Assembly: GCF_900010725.2 (NCBI RefSeq)
Contig: NZ_LR734824.1
Span: 125,109 to 189,108 of the forward strand
Source: Planktothrix serta PCC 8927
GTDB taxonomy: Bacteria; Cyanobacteriota; Cyanobacteriia; Cyanobacteriales; Microcoleaceae
DNA: 64,000 bases
Reading direction: 5' to 3'
The notes below the pieces were generated by a model that saw nothing but the letters and a program-made list of their open reading frames with translations, was not told the origin of the DNA and made no database searches. Each line of letters begins with the position of its first letter. Position 1 is the stretch's first letter. The translations under genes were made by a program, and so were the position numbers. This document shows, piece by piece, positions 9,222-19,736 of this stretch.

Positions 9222-9531
9222 AAAAAATATTAAATCTCAAAAATTTATAGTGATAATGAACTTCAATTCGGTGGCTATGTGGGTTGGATAGATCAGGAAG
9301 GGTTAATGAAAAAACTAGAGTTAATAAAGGGTTTAATGATTAACCGTTAATTCATCTAAATGTAAAAAGCTGTTGAGTGAGGATTTAGATTTCGTCGAAA
9401 AAAGAAGGACTTATACAAAAAGATTGGCTGAGGGTTTGAATTTCCCTAACTCTAGTCCAAAATTCGATAATACTAATTTAACGCTATTCTGCAATAATAA
9501 TAAATTGGTGTTTAATTTAGGAAACATAACG
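9222..9531. other. Spacer before proS with a possible gene remnant
   Basis: This 310-base stretch has no supported gene. A frame without a good start, ending with the stop at 9349-9351, encodes DNELQFGGYVGWIDQEGL and about 14 further residues. It looks protein-like but is too short to assign and could be the tail of a decayed gene. A TTG-initiated extension of proS from 9373 is also open but does not resemble ProRS. Confidence 0.3.
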
Positions 9532-11346
9532 ATGCGACTGTCTCAAATGCTATTTGTCACCCTGCGGGAAGATCCCAAAGAAGCAGAAATTCCCAGTCAT
9601 AAACTATTAGTCCGTGCTGGATATATCCGGCGCATCGGAAGTGGAATTTATGCTTATCTTCCTTTAATGTGGCGAGTTCTGCAAAAAGTTTCTCAAATTG
9701 TCCGAGAAGAAATGAACGCCACAGGAGCCCAAGAATGTCTACTTCCCCAAGTTCAACCTGCGGAACTCTGGCGCGAGTCGGGACGGTGGGATACCTATAC
9801 TAAAGCCGAGGGAATTATGTTTTCCCTCACTGACCGTCGTAAACGGGAATTAGCATTAGGGCCCACCCATGAGGAAGTGATCACAACTATTGCGAAAGAA
9901 ATGATTCGTTCCCATCAACAATTACCGATTCATTTATATCAAATTCAAACGAAGTTTAGAGATGAAATTCGTCCTCGGTTTGGGTTAATGCGGGGACGAG
10001 AATTTATTATGAAAGATGGTTATTCTTTCCATAGCGATGAGGAAAGTTTGAAGAAAACCTATCGAGATATGGATCAAGCTTATCGCAATATGTTAAGTCG
10101 TTGTGGGTTACAATATCGCGCCGTAGAAGCTGATTCTGGAGCTATTGGAGGAAGTGGTTCTCAAGAATTTATGGTCTTAGCAGAAGCGGGAGAAGATGAA
10201 GTTCTCTACACCGAAGATGGCAAATATGCCGCTAATACTGAAAAAGCTGTATCCCTTCCGGTTGATGCTGAACTTTCTAGCTTTACAGAATATCAAAAGT
10301 TAGAAACTCCCAATACTAACACCATTGAAACTTTAGCCAATTTCTTGAAATGTTCTGCGACCCAAATTGTTAAGAATGTTCTTTATCAAGTTGCTTATGA
10401 TAATGGGATAACGGTTTTAGTTTTAGTGAGTATTCGCGGAGATCAGGAGGTTAATGAAGTTAAATTGCAAAATGAATTAACTAAATTAGCTTCTGAATTT
10501 GGCGCGAAAACGATATTATCTTTAACAGTTCCTGATCAAGAAGCTCAAGAAAAATGGGCAGCAAAACCGTTGCCTTTAGGCTATATTTCTCCTAATTTAG
10601 AAGATAGTTATATTACCTCCGCTCCGAAGGAGGGTATCTATTCCAAATTTGTCAGAATAGTAGATCAAACCGCCGTTGAATTAAAGAATTTTGTTACTGG
10701 CGCGGATGAATCAGGATATCATGTTGTTGGAGCAAATTGGGGGAAAGAATTTACGTTACCTAAAAGTATTGTAGATATTAGAAAAGCTCAAAAAGGCGAT
10801 CGCGCTGTTCATGATCCGAGCCAAATTTTAGACAGTGCGAGAGGAATTGAAGTCGGTCATATTTTCCAACTGGGGATTAAATATTCTCAAGCAATGGGAG
10901 CAACTTTTACCAATGAACAGGGAGAAGAATTACCGTTAGTCATGGGATGTTATGGCGTTGGGGTATCTCGGTTAGCACAATCGGCTGTTGAACAATCTTA
11001 TGATAAAGATGGGATTATTTGGCCTGTGGCGATCGCACCTTATCAAGTGATTATTGCGATTCCGAATATTACCGACGTTCAACAGATGGAAATAGCTGAA
11101 AAACTCTATACAGAATTGAAGCAAGCGGGTATTGAAACCTTACTCGATGATCGCAATGAACGGGCCGGGGTAAAATTCAAAGATGCGGATTTAATTGGCA
11201 TCCCCTATCGGATTGTAACCGGGCGTTCAATTAAATCGGGTAAGGTGGAATGGGTAGAACGAGCCACCCACAACGCCCAAGAAATCGCCATTGAGGATGT
11301 TGTTAGCACCCTCAAACAGAATATTCAAGCAGCATTGGGGGATTAA
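9532..11346 (+). CDS. proS: Prolyl-tRNA synthetase
   Basis: 604 aa from the chosen ATG. It charges tRNA-Pro with proline. Class II motifs are visible: motif 1 around [20 protein letters not shown], motif 2 in the [21 protein letters not shown] region (quoted in part), and motif 3 [14 protein letters not shown]. An INS editing insertion lies between motifs 2 and 3, as in bacterial-type ProRS, and the anticodon-binding domain is C-terminal. An upstream in-frame TTG at 9373 would add 53 residues unrelated to the family. The ATG at 9532 begins the canonical [13 protein letters not shown], with AGGA about nine bases ahead. Confidence 0.93.
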   Translation: MRLSQMLFVTLREDPKEAEIPSHKLLVRAGYIRRIGSGIYAYLPLMWRVLQKVSQIVREEMNATGAQECLLPQVQPAELWRESGRWDTYTKAEGIMFSLTDRRKRELALGPTHEEVITTIAKEMIRSHQQLPIHLYQIQTKFRDEIRPRFGLMRGREFIMKDGYSFHSDEESLKKTYRDMDQAYRNMLSRCGLQYRAVEADSGAIGGSGSQEFMVLAEAGEDEVLYTEDGKYAANTEKAVSLPVDAELSSFTEYQKLETPNTNTIETLANFLKCSATQIVKNVLYQVAYDNGITVLVLVSIRGDQEVNEVKLQNELTKLASEFGAKTILSLTVPDQEAQEKWAAKPLPLGYISPNLEDSYITSAPKEGIYSKFVRIVDQTAVELKNFVTGADESGYHVVGANWGKEFTLPKSIVDIRKAQKGDRAVHDPSQILDSARGIEVGHIFQLGIKYSQAMGATFTNEQGEELPLVMGCYGVGVSRLAQSAVEQSYDKDGIIWPVAIAPYQVIIAIPNITDVQQMEIAEKLYTELKQAGIETLLDDRNERAGVKFKDADLIGIPYRIVTGRSIKSGKVEWVERATHNAQEIAIEDVVSTLKQNIQAALGD

Positions 11347-11353
11347 GTTTGTT

Positions 11354-11385
11354 GTTGGTGCGTGCGCGGAGCTTACGCACCCTAC
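11354..11385. repeat. Dispersed GTGCGT...ACGCAC hairpin repeat after proS
   Basis: Arms GGTGCGT and ACGCACC enclose a GC-rich loop eight bases past the proS stop. The same element, with a slightly different loop, occurs twice in tandem at 27547-27650. It may help end or stabilise the proS transcript. Confidence 0.65.
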
Positions 11386-11522
11386 TTGTTGATTAATTTT
11401 CTTTTAAGTTCTGTTCCCACAACATGATATGATTCATTGTGGCTTACAGAGCGTGTTATACGCCTGTGCGTGAACTTGGGGAAGGTTAGAACTGCCCGCT
11501 TTTCGGAGCGGCTCAATCAGTT

Positions 11523-11978
11523 GTGACTGAACTCAAAATAGGTGAACTTGTCCAAGTAACTATGACAAACGCAGAGGAAACAGTCGAATCCGGGTCTAAG
11601 CTTGCTGTAGAACCCGACCCTTCTATGCTGGAGTATTATCAGTTGCAACGTCAATTGTTGCTGATGACCCTTGCTGCGACTGGGGTAATTTTTGTTACGG
11701 TTTGCTGTTTTTATTCCCTGGAAGTTGCCTGCAACTATTTAATCGGGGCGAGCGTGGGCATAGTCTACTTGCGAATGCTCGGCCAAGATGTGGAAAAACT
11801 GGGTAGAGAGAAAAGAAAACTAGGCCAAAACCGGATTTTAATCCTAGCGGGTTTTATCATTTTAGCCACTCGATGGCATCAACTCCAGATTTTACCGATT
11901 TTCTTAGGATTTCTCACCTACAAAGTCGCCCTCTTGTCCTATGTAATCATGACAGCGTTCAGCTTGAAGCCGAAGTAG
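11523..11978 (+). CDS. atpI: ATP synthase protein I (AtpI-like)
   Basis: 151 aa. This is the first gene of the ATP synthase cluster and encodes a small membrane protein that assists c-ring and F-type ATP synthase assembly. Four hydrophobic stretches are visible: LLLMTLAATGVIFVTVCCFY, then the YLIGASVGIVYLRML region, ILILAGFIILATRW and the C-terminal FLGFLTYKVALLSYVIMTAF. The N-terminus is hydrophilic. The GTG at 11523 is used here; an in-frame ATG at 11562 (MTNAEE) is an equal alternative because neither has a well-spaced Shine-Dalgarno. Confidence 0.8.
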   Translation: MTELKIGELVQVTMTNAEETVESGSKLAVEPDPSMLEYYQLQRQLLLMTLAATGVIFVTVCCFYSLEVACNYLIGASVGIVYLRMLGQDVEKLGREKRKLGQNRILILAGFIILATRWHQLQILPIFLGFLTYKVALLSYVIMTAFSLKPK

Positions 11979-12032
11979 GTCGCGTGGTTTTCGGAATCCT
12001 CCAGTCCTCAATCTGTAGAGGAAGCCTCTTGA

Positions 12033-12791
12033 ATGGAAATGCTGACTGTTTTAAACATCTTCAATCCTCTTCCCCTCGCTAGTTTGGAAGTTGGCCATCA
12101 CCTTTATTGGGAAGTCGGCGGTTTAAAACTGCATGGTCAGATTTTTCTGACTTCGTGGTTTGTAATCGGTTTGCTGATTATTTTCTCAGTGTTGGCCAGC
12201 AGCAACGTGCAGCGAATTCCCAGTGGGATGCAGAATTTTATGGAGTACGTCCTAGAATTCATTCGCAACCTTGCTAAAGACCAAATCGGGGAAAAAGAAT
12301 ATCGTCCTTGGGTTCCCTTCATTGGAACACTGTTCTTATTCATCTTTGCCTCTAACTGGTCAGGTGCCTTAATTCCTTGGAAGTTGATCGAACTTCCTTC
12401 AGGAGAATTAGCAGCCCCCACCAGCGATATCAATACGACAGTGGCCTTGGCCCTGTTAACGTCTTTAGCGTATTTCTACGCCGGAATCAGTAAAAAAGGC
12501 TTTGTCGGTTATTTTGCTGATTACGCTCAACCCCTTGCCTTCCTCGCTATATTTCGGGTGATTGAAGATTTTACCAAACCCCTCTCCCTGAGTTTCCGTT
12601 TGTTTGGTAACATTTTGGCGGATGAACTGGTGGTTGCCGTGTTGGTATTCCTGGTACCTCTGTTTATTCCTCTGCCCCTGATGGTTTTGGGTTTATTCTT
12701 GAGTGCCATTCAAGCGCTAATTTTTGCGACTTTGGCAGCGAACTATATTGGTGAAGCCTTAGAAGGACATGGTGCGGAACATCACGACTAA
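12033..12791 (+). CDS. atpB: ATP synthase subunit a
   Basis: 252 aa. This is the membrane Fo subunit forming the proton half-channels next to the c-ring in thylakoids. The conserved fifth helix [20 protein letters not shown] carries the essential Arg. The C-terminus [20 protein letters not shown] is also typical. GAGGAAG at 12017-12023 precedes the ATG at 12033; a second ATG at 12039 (MLTVL) is possible. It follows atpI by 54 bases. Confidence 0.95.
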   Translation: MEMLTVLNIFNPLPLASLEVGHHLYWEVGGLKLHGQIFLTSWFVIGLLIIFSVLASSNVQRIPSGMQNFMEYVLEFIRNLAKDQIGEKEYRPWVPFIGTLFLFIFASNWSGALIPWKLIELPSGELAAPTSDINTTVALALLTSLAYFYAGISKKGFVGYFADYAQPLAFLAIFRVIEDFTKPLSLSFRLFGNILADELVVAVLVFLVPLFIPLPLMVLGLFLSAIQALIFATLAANYIGEALEGHGAEHHD

Positions 12792-13305
<514 letters not shown>

Positions 13306-13319
13306 ACAGTAATCCAAAC

Positions 13320-13373
13320 ATGGATTTTAGATTTTAGGTTTTGGTCTATCTCAAATCTAGGTCTAAAATCCAT
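13320..13373. promoter_or_regulatory. Inverted repeat between atpE and atpF' (processing or attenuation hairpin)
   Basis: ATGGATTTTAGA at 13320-13331 is matched exactly by its reverse complement at 13362-13373, giving a 12-bp stem with a 30-base loop. It lies 15 bases after the atpE stop. Stem-loops here can stabilise the 3' end of the c-subunit message or partly terminate, raising c over other subunits. No T run follows, so it is not a classic terminator. Confidence 0.5.
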
Positions 13374-13401
13374 CTTTAATTCAACTCTTCAAAGGACAAT
13401 A

Positions 13402-13884
13402 ATGCACGGGACAATTTTATTTGCGGTTGAAGAGGCTGCCAAAGAAGGGGGACTGTTTGATCTCGATGCCACCCTGCCCTTAATGGCAGTGCAGTTCTTG
13501 ATTTTGGCAGCAATTTTGAACCGGGTTTTTTATAAACCATTAGGAACGGCAATTGATGAACGGGCCGATTATATTCGGGAACGGGAAGTCAACGCCAAAG
13601 AACGTCTGGCTAAAGCTGAAAAATTAGCCCACCAGTACGAATTAGAGTTGGCAGAAACTCGGAAAAAAGCTCAAGCGACGATTGTAAATGCTCAAGCGAA
13701 TGCCCAGAAAATTGCCTCTGGAAAAGTCGCAGAAGCGATGCAAGAAGCGCAAAAATTGAGAGAAATAGCGGCTCAAGAAATTGAGCAGGAAAAACAACAA
13801 GCCCTGCAAGCTTTAGAGCAACAAGTAGAACCCCTCAGTCGCCAAATTTTAGAAAAATTATTAGGGGCTGAGTTAGTTAAATAA
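13402..13884 (+). CDS. atpF': ATP synthase subunit b' (second b-type stalk subunit)
   Basis: 160 aa. One N-terminal membrane helix ([20 protein letters not shown]) is followed by a long charged helix (about residues 50-150) rich in Ala, Glu, Lys and Gln, the peripheral stalk coiled coil. Photosynthetic bacteria and cyanobacteria have distinct b and b' subunits, and this copy, directly after atpE and before the b gene, is the b' form. It is often labelled atpG in cyanobacterial annotations. Confidence 0.9.
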   Translation: MHGTILFAVEEAAKEGGLFDLDATLPLMAVQFLILAAILNRVFYKPLGTAIDERADYIREREVNAKERLAKAEKLAHQYELELAETRKKAQATIVNAQANAQKIASGKVAEAMQEAQKLREIAAQEIEQEKQQALQALEQQVEPLSRQILEKLLGAELVK

Positions 13885-14027
13885 TCTTGGCTGCGCTAAA
13901 GCTGAAAACAATCTTGTGATCAGCTTGTTAAACTGCGGAAAATTCGGATTGAAGACAGCCCAGGCTAGATGATAACGCCCAATATGGGGAGTTAAAACTT
14001 AAGCCGCGCATTTATGAGAAGAACATC

Positions 14028-14555
14028 ATGGAGACTGTTTTATTACTAGCCACAGAAGCTGGCTCTGAAGCTGGATTCGGTCTCAATACCAATATTTTTG
14101 AGACGAACCTAATTAACCTAGCCATTCTGATTGGTGTGCTGGTTTACTTTGGGCGAGGCTTTTTAGGAAAAATCCTAAATGAAAGACGCTCCACCATTGA
14201 AGAAGCGATTCTAGAAGCTGAACAGCGCCAAAAACAAGCGGAAGCGTCTCTGGCAGAACAACAACAAAAATTAACCGCCGCCCAAACCGAAGCTCAACGG
14301 ATTTTAGCCGAAGCGGAAGAACGGGCAAAAGCTGTTAGAGAGTTAATTCTCGCCAAAGCCGTCGAAGATGTGGAACGCATGAAAGCAACTGCCAACCAAG
14401 AGTTAGATTCAGATCGAGAACGGGTGATTGCTCAACTGCGTTCTCTGATCGCCACTCAAGCCATTGAACGGGCAGAATCTCAACTCAAACAGCAGCTGAA
14501 TGACACTGTTCAGGAACGATTAATTGATCAGAGTCTAATGCTGTTGGGAGGTTAA
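14028..14555 (+). CDS. atpF: ATP synthase subunit b
   Basis: 175 aa. A short N-terminal segment and a membrane helix (NLAILIGVLVYFGRGFLGKI) are followed by a long amphipathic helix with many Glu, Gln, Arg and Ala. It ends near QERLIDQSLMLLGG, typical of cyanobacterial b. It pairs with b' to hold F1 against Fo. The stop is two bases ahead of the atpH start, showing translational coupling. Confidence 0.92.
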   Translation: METVLLLATEAGSEAGFGLNTNIFETNLINLAILIGVLVYFGRGFLGKILNERRSTIEEAILEAEQRQKQAEASLAEQQQKLTAAQTEAQRILAEAEERAKAVRELILAKAVEDVERMKATANQELDSDRERVIAQLRSLIATQAIERAESQLKQQLNDTVQERLIDQSLMLLGG

Positions 14556-14557
14556 AT

Positions 14558-15103
14558 ATGAGTGCGATCGCTGGAGAAATTATCGAGCCTTACGCCTCGG
14601 CGTTAATGTCCTTGGCTCAATCGAGAAACTTAACGGAAGACTTCGGTAATGACACTCGCTTATTACTAGAATTACTGGACAGTTCCGCAGAATTAAAAAC
14701 CTTTTTAGGAAGTCCTGTGGTTAAACCCCAGGACAAAAAAGCCGTTCTGCAAAGGATTACAGCCGATCAAGTTAATCCCTTGTTACGGAATTTCTTGATG
14801 CTATTAGTGGATCGAGGACGGATTTTATTCCTAGAAGAAATTGCTAAACAGTATTTAGTCTTACTGCGGAAACTCAATCAGGCAGTTTTAGCAGAAGTCA
14901 CTTCCGCCCACCCGTTAACAGAAGCTCAACAGAATACCTTGACCGAAAAGGTCAAAGCCATGACCCAAGCCCGGTCTGTGGAAATTTCCAGCACAGTTGA
15001 TCCTAACCTGTTGGGCGGTGTGATTATTAAAGTTGGATCTCGCGTGGTGGATGCCAGTTTGCGCGGACAACTGCGTCGAATTGGGATGAAATTAGCCCAA
15101 TAA
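14558..15103 (+). CDS. atpH: ATP synthase subunit delta
   Basis: 181 aa. This is the OSCP-like subunit that joins the peripheral stalk to the top of F1. The N-terminal helical domain begins IIEPYASALMSLAQSRNLTE. The C-terminal part has LLGGVIIKVGSRVVDASLRG near residues 150-170, the family signature. It starts two bases after atpF. It is also called atpD in cyanobacteria. Confidence 0.93.
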   Translation: MSAIAGEIIEPYASALMSLAQSRNLTEDFGNDTRLLLELLDSSAELKTFLGSPVVKPQDKKAVLQRITADQVNPLLRNFLMLLVDRGRILFLEEIAKQYLVLLRKLNQAVLAEVTSAHPLTEAQQNTLTEKVKAMTQARSVEISSTVDPNLLGGVIIKVGSRVVDASLRGQLRRIGMKLAQ

Positions 15104-15160
15104 ATTGTTGTAACCCGTCATGATCATGCCGGGGATTTTTACTGAACTTATAACCCCTAA

Positions 15161-16693
<1,533 letters not shown>

Positions 16694-17213
16694 GGGATGA
16701 TGGGGTGTTGGCTAGTACGGGCGGGGTTACCCATTGGTGTTAACAATCGCGCTAAAAGTAGGCTAGAAAACCGAAAGTTTGTTGATTTTTTTAAGCGTCC
16801 TAGATCCCCCCTAACCCCCCTTGGAAAGGGGGGGATTAGAGTTCAAAGTCCCCCTTTTTAAGGGGGATTTAGGGGGATCTAATCTCGGCTATAATCACGG
16901 TTTTCGGCTTAAGTTGACACGATGCGGGGCTTACCCATTAGTGTCAACTTAAGGCTAAAAGTAGGCACTAAAACCCGAATTTCCTTGATCTGATCCCAAG
17001 TCAATGATCCCCCCTAACCCCCCTTGGAAAGGGGGGGATTAGAGTTCAAAGTCCCCCTTTTTAAGGGGGATTTAGGGGGATCTAATCTCGGCTATAATCA
17101 CGGGTTTTCGGCTTAAGTTGACACGATGCGGGGCTTACCCCACCCCTACAACGGTTGACTGTTGACCCACACCCTTCTTCCTCCTTCGTTCATAATGCAA
17201 ATCTGACAAAACT
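16694..17213. repeat. Tandem ~203-bp MITE-like repeats between atpA and atpG
   Basis: The 520-base atpA-atpG gap is filled by two units offset by 203-204 bases. The best conserved parts are 16803-16936 and 17006-17140; the flanking halves (from about 16720 and 16923) are recognisably related but more diverged. Each unit contains an imperfect inverted repeat: GATCCCCCCTAACCCCCCTT pairs with the arm ending in AAGGGGGATTTAGGGGGATC. Small palindromic repeats of this kind are common in cyanobacterial genomes. The insertion separates the last gene of an operon that is often tightly packed, so it may form large RNA hairpins in the polycistronic message. Confidence 0.8.
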
Positions 17214-18164
17214 ATGTCAAATTTAAAAGCGATCCGCGATCGCATTGATTCCGTTAAAAATACCAAGAAAATTACAGAAGCGATGCGTCTGGTGGCTTCT
17301 GCAAAAGTGCGTCGCGCCCAGGAACAAGTCTTAGCTTCTCGTCCCTTTGCTGATCGGTTAGCCGGAATTCTTTATGGGTTACAATCCCGTTTAAAATTTG
17401 AAGAAGCAGATTTGCCTCTCCTTAAACAACGGGAAGTCAAAAAAGTCGGATTACTGGTAATTTCTGGTAATCGAGGCTTGTGTGGAACCTATAATAGCAG
17501 CATTATCAAACGGGCTGAAACTCGCGCTAAAGAGTTAGAAGCCGAAGGCGTTGAATGCACTTATTTGTTAGTCGGACGTAAAGCGATTCAATATTTCCAA
17601 AGACGGGATGTTGATATCCGCGCAACGGTAGAAAACCCCGAAAAAAATCCCACCATAGATAAAGTCAGGGATTCTGCGGACAATCTTCTGGCTTTATTTT
17701 TATCGGGAGAATTGGATCGGATTGAGTTGATTTATACGAAATTTGTTTCGTTAATTGCTTCTCGTCCCGTGATTCAAACCTTGTTACCGCTTGACCCCCA
17801 AGGGTTAGAGCCAACGGATGATGAAATCTTCCGTTTAACGACTAAAAATGGTCAGTTTGAAGTTACCAGAGAAAAGGTCAAAAACACTCTCACGGATTTA
17901 CCGAGAGATATGATTTTTGAACAAGATCCGGCCCAAATTTTAGATGCGTTATTGCCTTTGTTCTTAACAAATCAATTGTTACGCGCTTGGCAAGAATCCA
18001 TCGCTAGTGAGTTAGCCGCCCGGATGACGGCGATGAGTAACGCCAGTGAAAACGCTGGAGATTTAATTAAAAGTCTAACGTTATCCTACAACAAAGCTCG
18101 CCAAGCCACGATTACCCAGGAACTTCTGGAAGTGGTCGGTGGTGCAGAAGCATTGAGAGGTTAA
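17214..18164 (+). CDS. atpG: ATP synthase subunit gamma
   Basis: 316 aa. This is the rotor shaft of F1. It starts with the conserved [20 protein letters not shown] and ends with [20 protein letters not shown], the coiled-coil termini. It carries the extra central region of photosynthetic gamma subunits (about residues 195-235). The redox cysteine pair of plant chloroplasts is absent, as in cyanobacteria. It is called atpC in most cyanobacterial annotations. It is separated from atpA by the repeat array. Confidence 0.94.
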   Translation: MSNLKAIRDRIDSVKNTKKITEAMRLVASAKVRRAQEQVLASRPFADRLAGILYGLQSRLKFEEADLPLLKQREVKKVGLLVISGNRGLCGTYNSSIIKRAETRAKELEAEGVECTYLLVGRKAIQYFQRRDVDIRATVENPEKNPTIDKVRDSADNLLALFLSGELDRIELIYTKFVSLIASRPVIQTLLPLDPQGLEPTDDEIFRLTTKNGQFEVTREKVKNTLTDLPRDMIFEQDPAQILDALLPLFLTNQLLRAWQESIASELAARMTAMSNASENAGDLIKSLTLSYNKARQATITQELLEVVGGAEALRG

Positions 18165-18186
18165 TCTCTGTTTCAATCTTAATTTT

Positions 18187-18227
18187 AAGGTGGGTTTACC
18201 AATGTTGTAACTCACCTTATTTTTTTT
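18187..18227 (+). terminator. Rho-independent terminator of the atp operon
   Basis: AAGGTGGGTT at 18187-18196 pairs with AACTCACCTT at 18209-18218 (one G-U pair), followed by ATTTTTTTT. It lies 23 bases past the atpG stop and is correctly oriented. Confidence 0.8.
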
Positions 18228-18246
18228 AGGATTTACCTACACCTCA

Positions 18247-18261
18247 AGAAACCGGGTTTCT
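18247..18261. repeat. AGAAACCGGGTTTCT palindrome
   Basis: A 15-bp palindrome repeated exactly at 61962-61976. It is likely a member of a dispersed repeat family; no function can be given. Confidence 0.6.
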
Positions 18262-18287
18262 GACCCTGATTATGGGATAAAATTAAC

Positions 18288-18392
18288 GTGAGTTCGACGG
18301 AGCGTGATGGCGTAGCCACCGCTTGTCGGCATCGCACCTCAACAGAAGAGTAGGAAAGCGATGGCGTAGCCGCCGCCTGTCGGCATCGCACC
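18288..18392. repeat. Dispersed repeat with a tandem 33-bp copy
   Basis: GATGGCGTAGCCACCGCTTG at 18306 begins a 33-base unit repeated with three differences at 18360-18392. The larger unit 18288-18338 also occurs in inverted orientation at 38293-38344. The surrounding 18165-18493 gap otherwise holds only the atp terminator and the small palindrome. Confidence 0.7.
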
Positions 18393-18493
18393 ATCAACTA
18401 CCCTACACCCAAAAGAGCGATCGCAAAAGTTCTTAATTTCATTATTTTGTTGATATAATATTCGGCATAGCTATCAAAATTAACATTAAAGCA

Positions 18494-18685
18494 ATGGATA
18501 AGCAAAAATACATTTATTGGCAAGATGAGGATATGTTTCTTGGTTACTTAGAAGAATATCCTGATTATTGGACTCAAGGAATTTCTTTAGAAGAATTAAA
18601 ACAAAATTTATTAGACTTGTATCACGAATTTAGTAGCAATAATATTCCTTCTGTTAGAAAAGTTGCAGAGTTGGAGTTATTATGA
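18494..18685 (+). CDS. hicB: HicB-like antitoxin
   Basis: 63 aa. It matches the short HicB form: YIYWQDEDMFLGYLEEYPDY then WTQGISLEELKQNLLDL, the partial RNase H-like fold. It would bind and silence HicA and may repress its own promoter. Its TGA overlaps the ATG of hicA (ATGA), so the two are translationally coupled, with antitoxin first. It lacks a visible C-terminal DNA-binding domain. Confidence 0.8.
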   Translation: MDKQKYIYWQDEDMFLGYLEEYPDYWTQGISLEELKQNLLDLYHEFSSNNIPSVRKVAELELL

Positions 18686-18861
18686 AAAGGAGAGATTTAA
18701 TTAAACAATTAGAAGAAATGGGCTGTGTTTTTATTAGACATGGTGGAAACCATGATTGGTATCAAAATCCGATGACAAAGATTTCACAACCTATTGCTAG
18801 ACATCGAGAAATTAATCAGAATTTAGCTAAACATATACTTAAAATGCTTCAAAATCCTTAA
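18682..18861 (+). CDS. hicA: HicA-like mRNA interferase toxin
   Basis: 59 aa. It has the HicA double-stranded RNA-binding-like fold motifs: MKRRDLIKQLEEMGCVFIRH, then GGNHDWYQNP with the catalytic His, and ARHREINQNLAKHILKML. HicA toxins cleave mRNA. It overlaps the hicB stop by the ATGA arrangement. A HIP1 octamer follows the stop. Confidence 0.85.
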   Translation: MKRRDLIKQLEEMGCVFIRHGGNHDWYQNPMTKISQPIARHREINQNLAKHILKMLQNP

Positions 18862-18932
18862 TAGCGATCGCATCTCAACTCCCCTAAATTCCAAAGAGCG
18901 ATCGCCCAATCAATATAATATTTCTCTATTAT

Positions 18933-19736
18933 TTATAAAGAAAATACGGTTTTTAGAGTTTTAATCTGATTTTTACTGACTCCACAGTCAAGGGTTGAAA
19001 TAGGATTTAAACTTTTCCATTTCTCTCTAGGAGTTGTAAATAGAGTATCAGCTAATTGATCCGGATCTATTTTATCAAAACCATCTATTTTATTAATAGA
19101 TAAATAATTGAGACGCTCAAAAATTTGATCTCGGTTGGCTTTTTTAATAGATACACGTTCCGGTGCTGGCGGTGGCGGTGGCAGAGGTTCTGGTTTACAG
19201 TAAAAGACTTTTTTTAAACAGTCTAATTTGTTCCCTTTTGTAATTCCACATTTTAACTTTATAAGTTCATTAAGATCAGCCCAAGTTTCTCGATTAGATT
19301 CAAGAATAAAGTCTGTTACTTTAATTAAATCTACTTTTTTTAAAGGACTGGTAGATTCAGATTGTAAATAGCCGAGTGCTGCTAGAATTTTATCTCTGGA
19401 AGCTGTACATAAATTAACATTAACAACCGGATTAGCTTCTCTCGTTAAAATTTTAGCTTGTTCAATATTAGAAGGTTTTGGATCAATAACAATACACCAA
19501 ACCCGCTCTAATTGTGCTTTTTTAGCCGCTGCATAGACAAAATGGTTACTCACAGTTTGATACTGATAATCTGCAATTTCCTGCACAATCACTGGAACCC
19601 AATTTCGTCCATTTGCTTGTAAAATAGCTTCGGCTGCACCTAACACTAAAAATTCCTGTCCTGTAATTTCTTGTCCGGGTTCAATATCAATTAAAGGCAA
19701 GTGCATTAATTTACCAATATTATCAAAATCACTCAT
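18933..19736 (-). CDS. ParB/Srx-like protein with duplicated C-terminal domain
   Basis: 267 aa. Residues 1-100 (LMHLPLIDIEPGQ, then NGRNWVPVIVQEI and SNHFVYAAAKKAQLERVWCI) resemble a ParB/sulfiredoxin-like fold. Two related segments of about 70 residues follow. One is around NLCTASRDKILAALGYL to LIKLKCGITKGNKLDCLKKV; the other runs from KKANRDQIFERLNYL to PISTLDCGVSKNQIKTLKTV. A proline-rich linker (PLPPPPPAPE) joins them. The start overlaps the end of the upstream ParA-like gene by eight bases. The function is unknown; a partner of the ParA fusion is the natural inference. Confidence 0.5.
   Translation of the reverse strand: MSDFDNIGKLMHLPLIDIEPGQEITGQEFLVLGAAEAILQANGRNWVPVIVQEIADYQYQTVSNHFVYAAAKKAQLERVWCIVIDPKPSNIEQAKILTREANPVVNVNLCTASRDKILAALGYLQSESTSPLKKVDLIKVTDFILESNRETWADLNELIKLKCGITKGNKLDCLKKVFYCKPEPLPPPPPAPERVSIKKANRDQIFERLNYLSINKIDGFDKIDPDQLADTLFTTPREKWKSLNPISTLDCGVSKNQIKTLKTVFSL

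Noticed and set aside
9373-9531. N-terminal extension of proS from TTG
   Set aside because: The added 53 residues are unlike ProRS; ATG at 9532 begins the canonical sequence.
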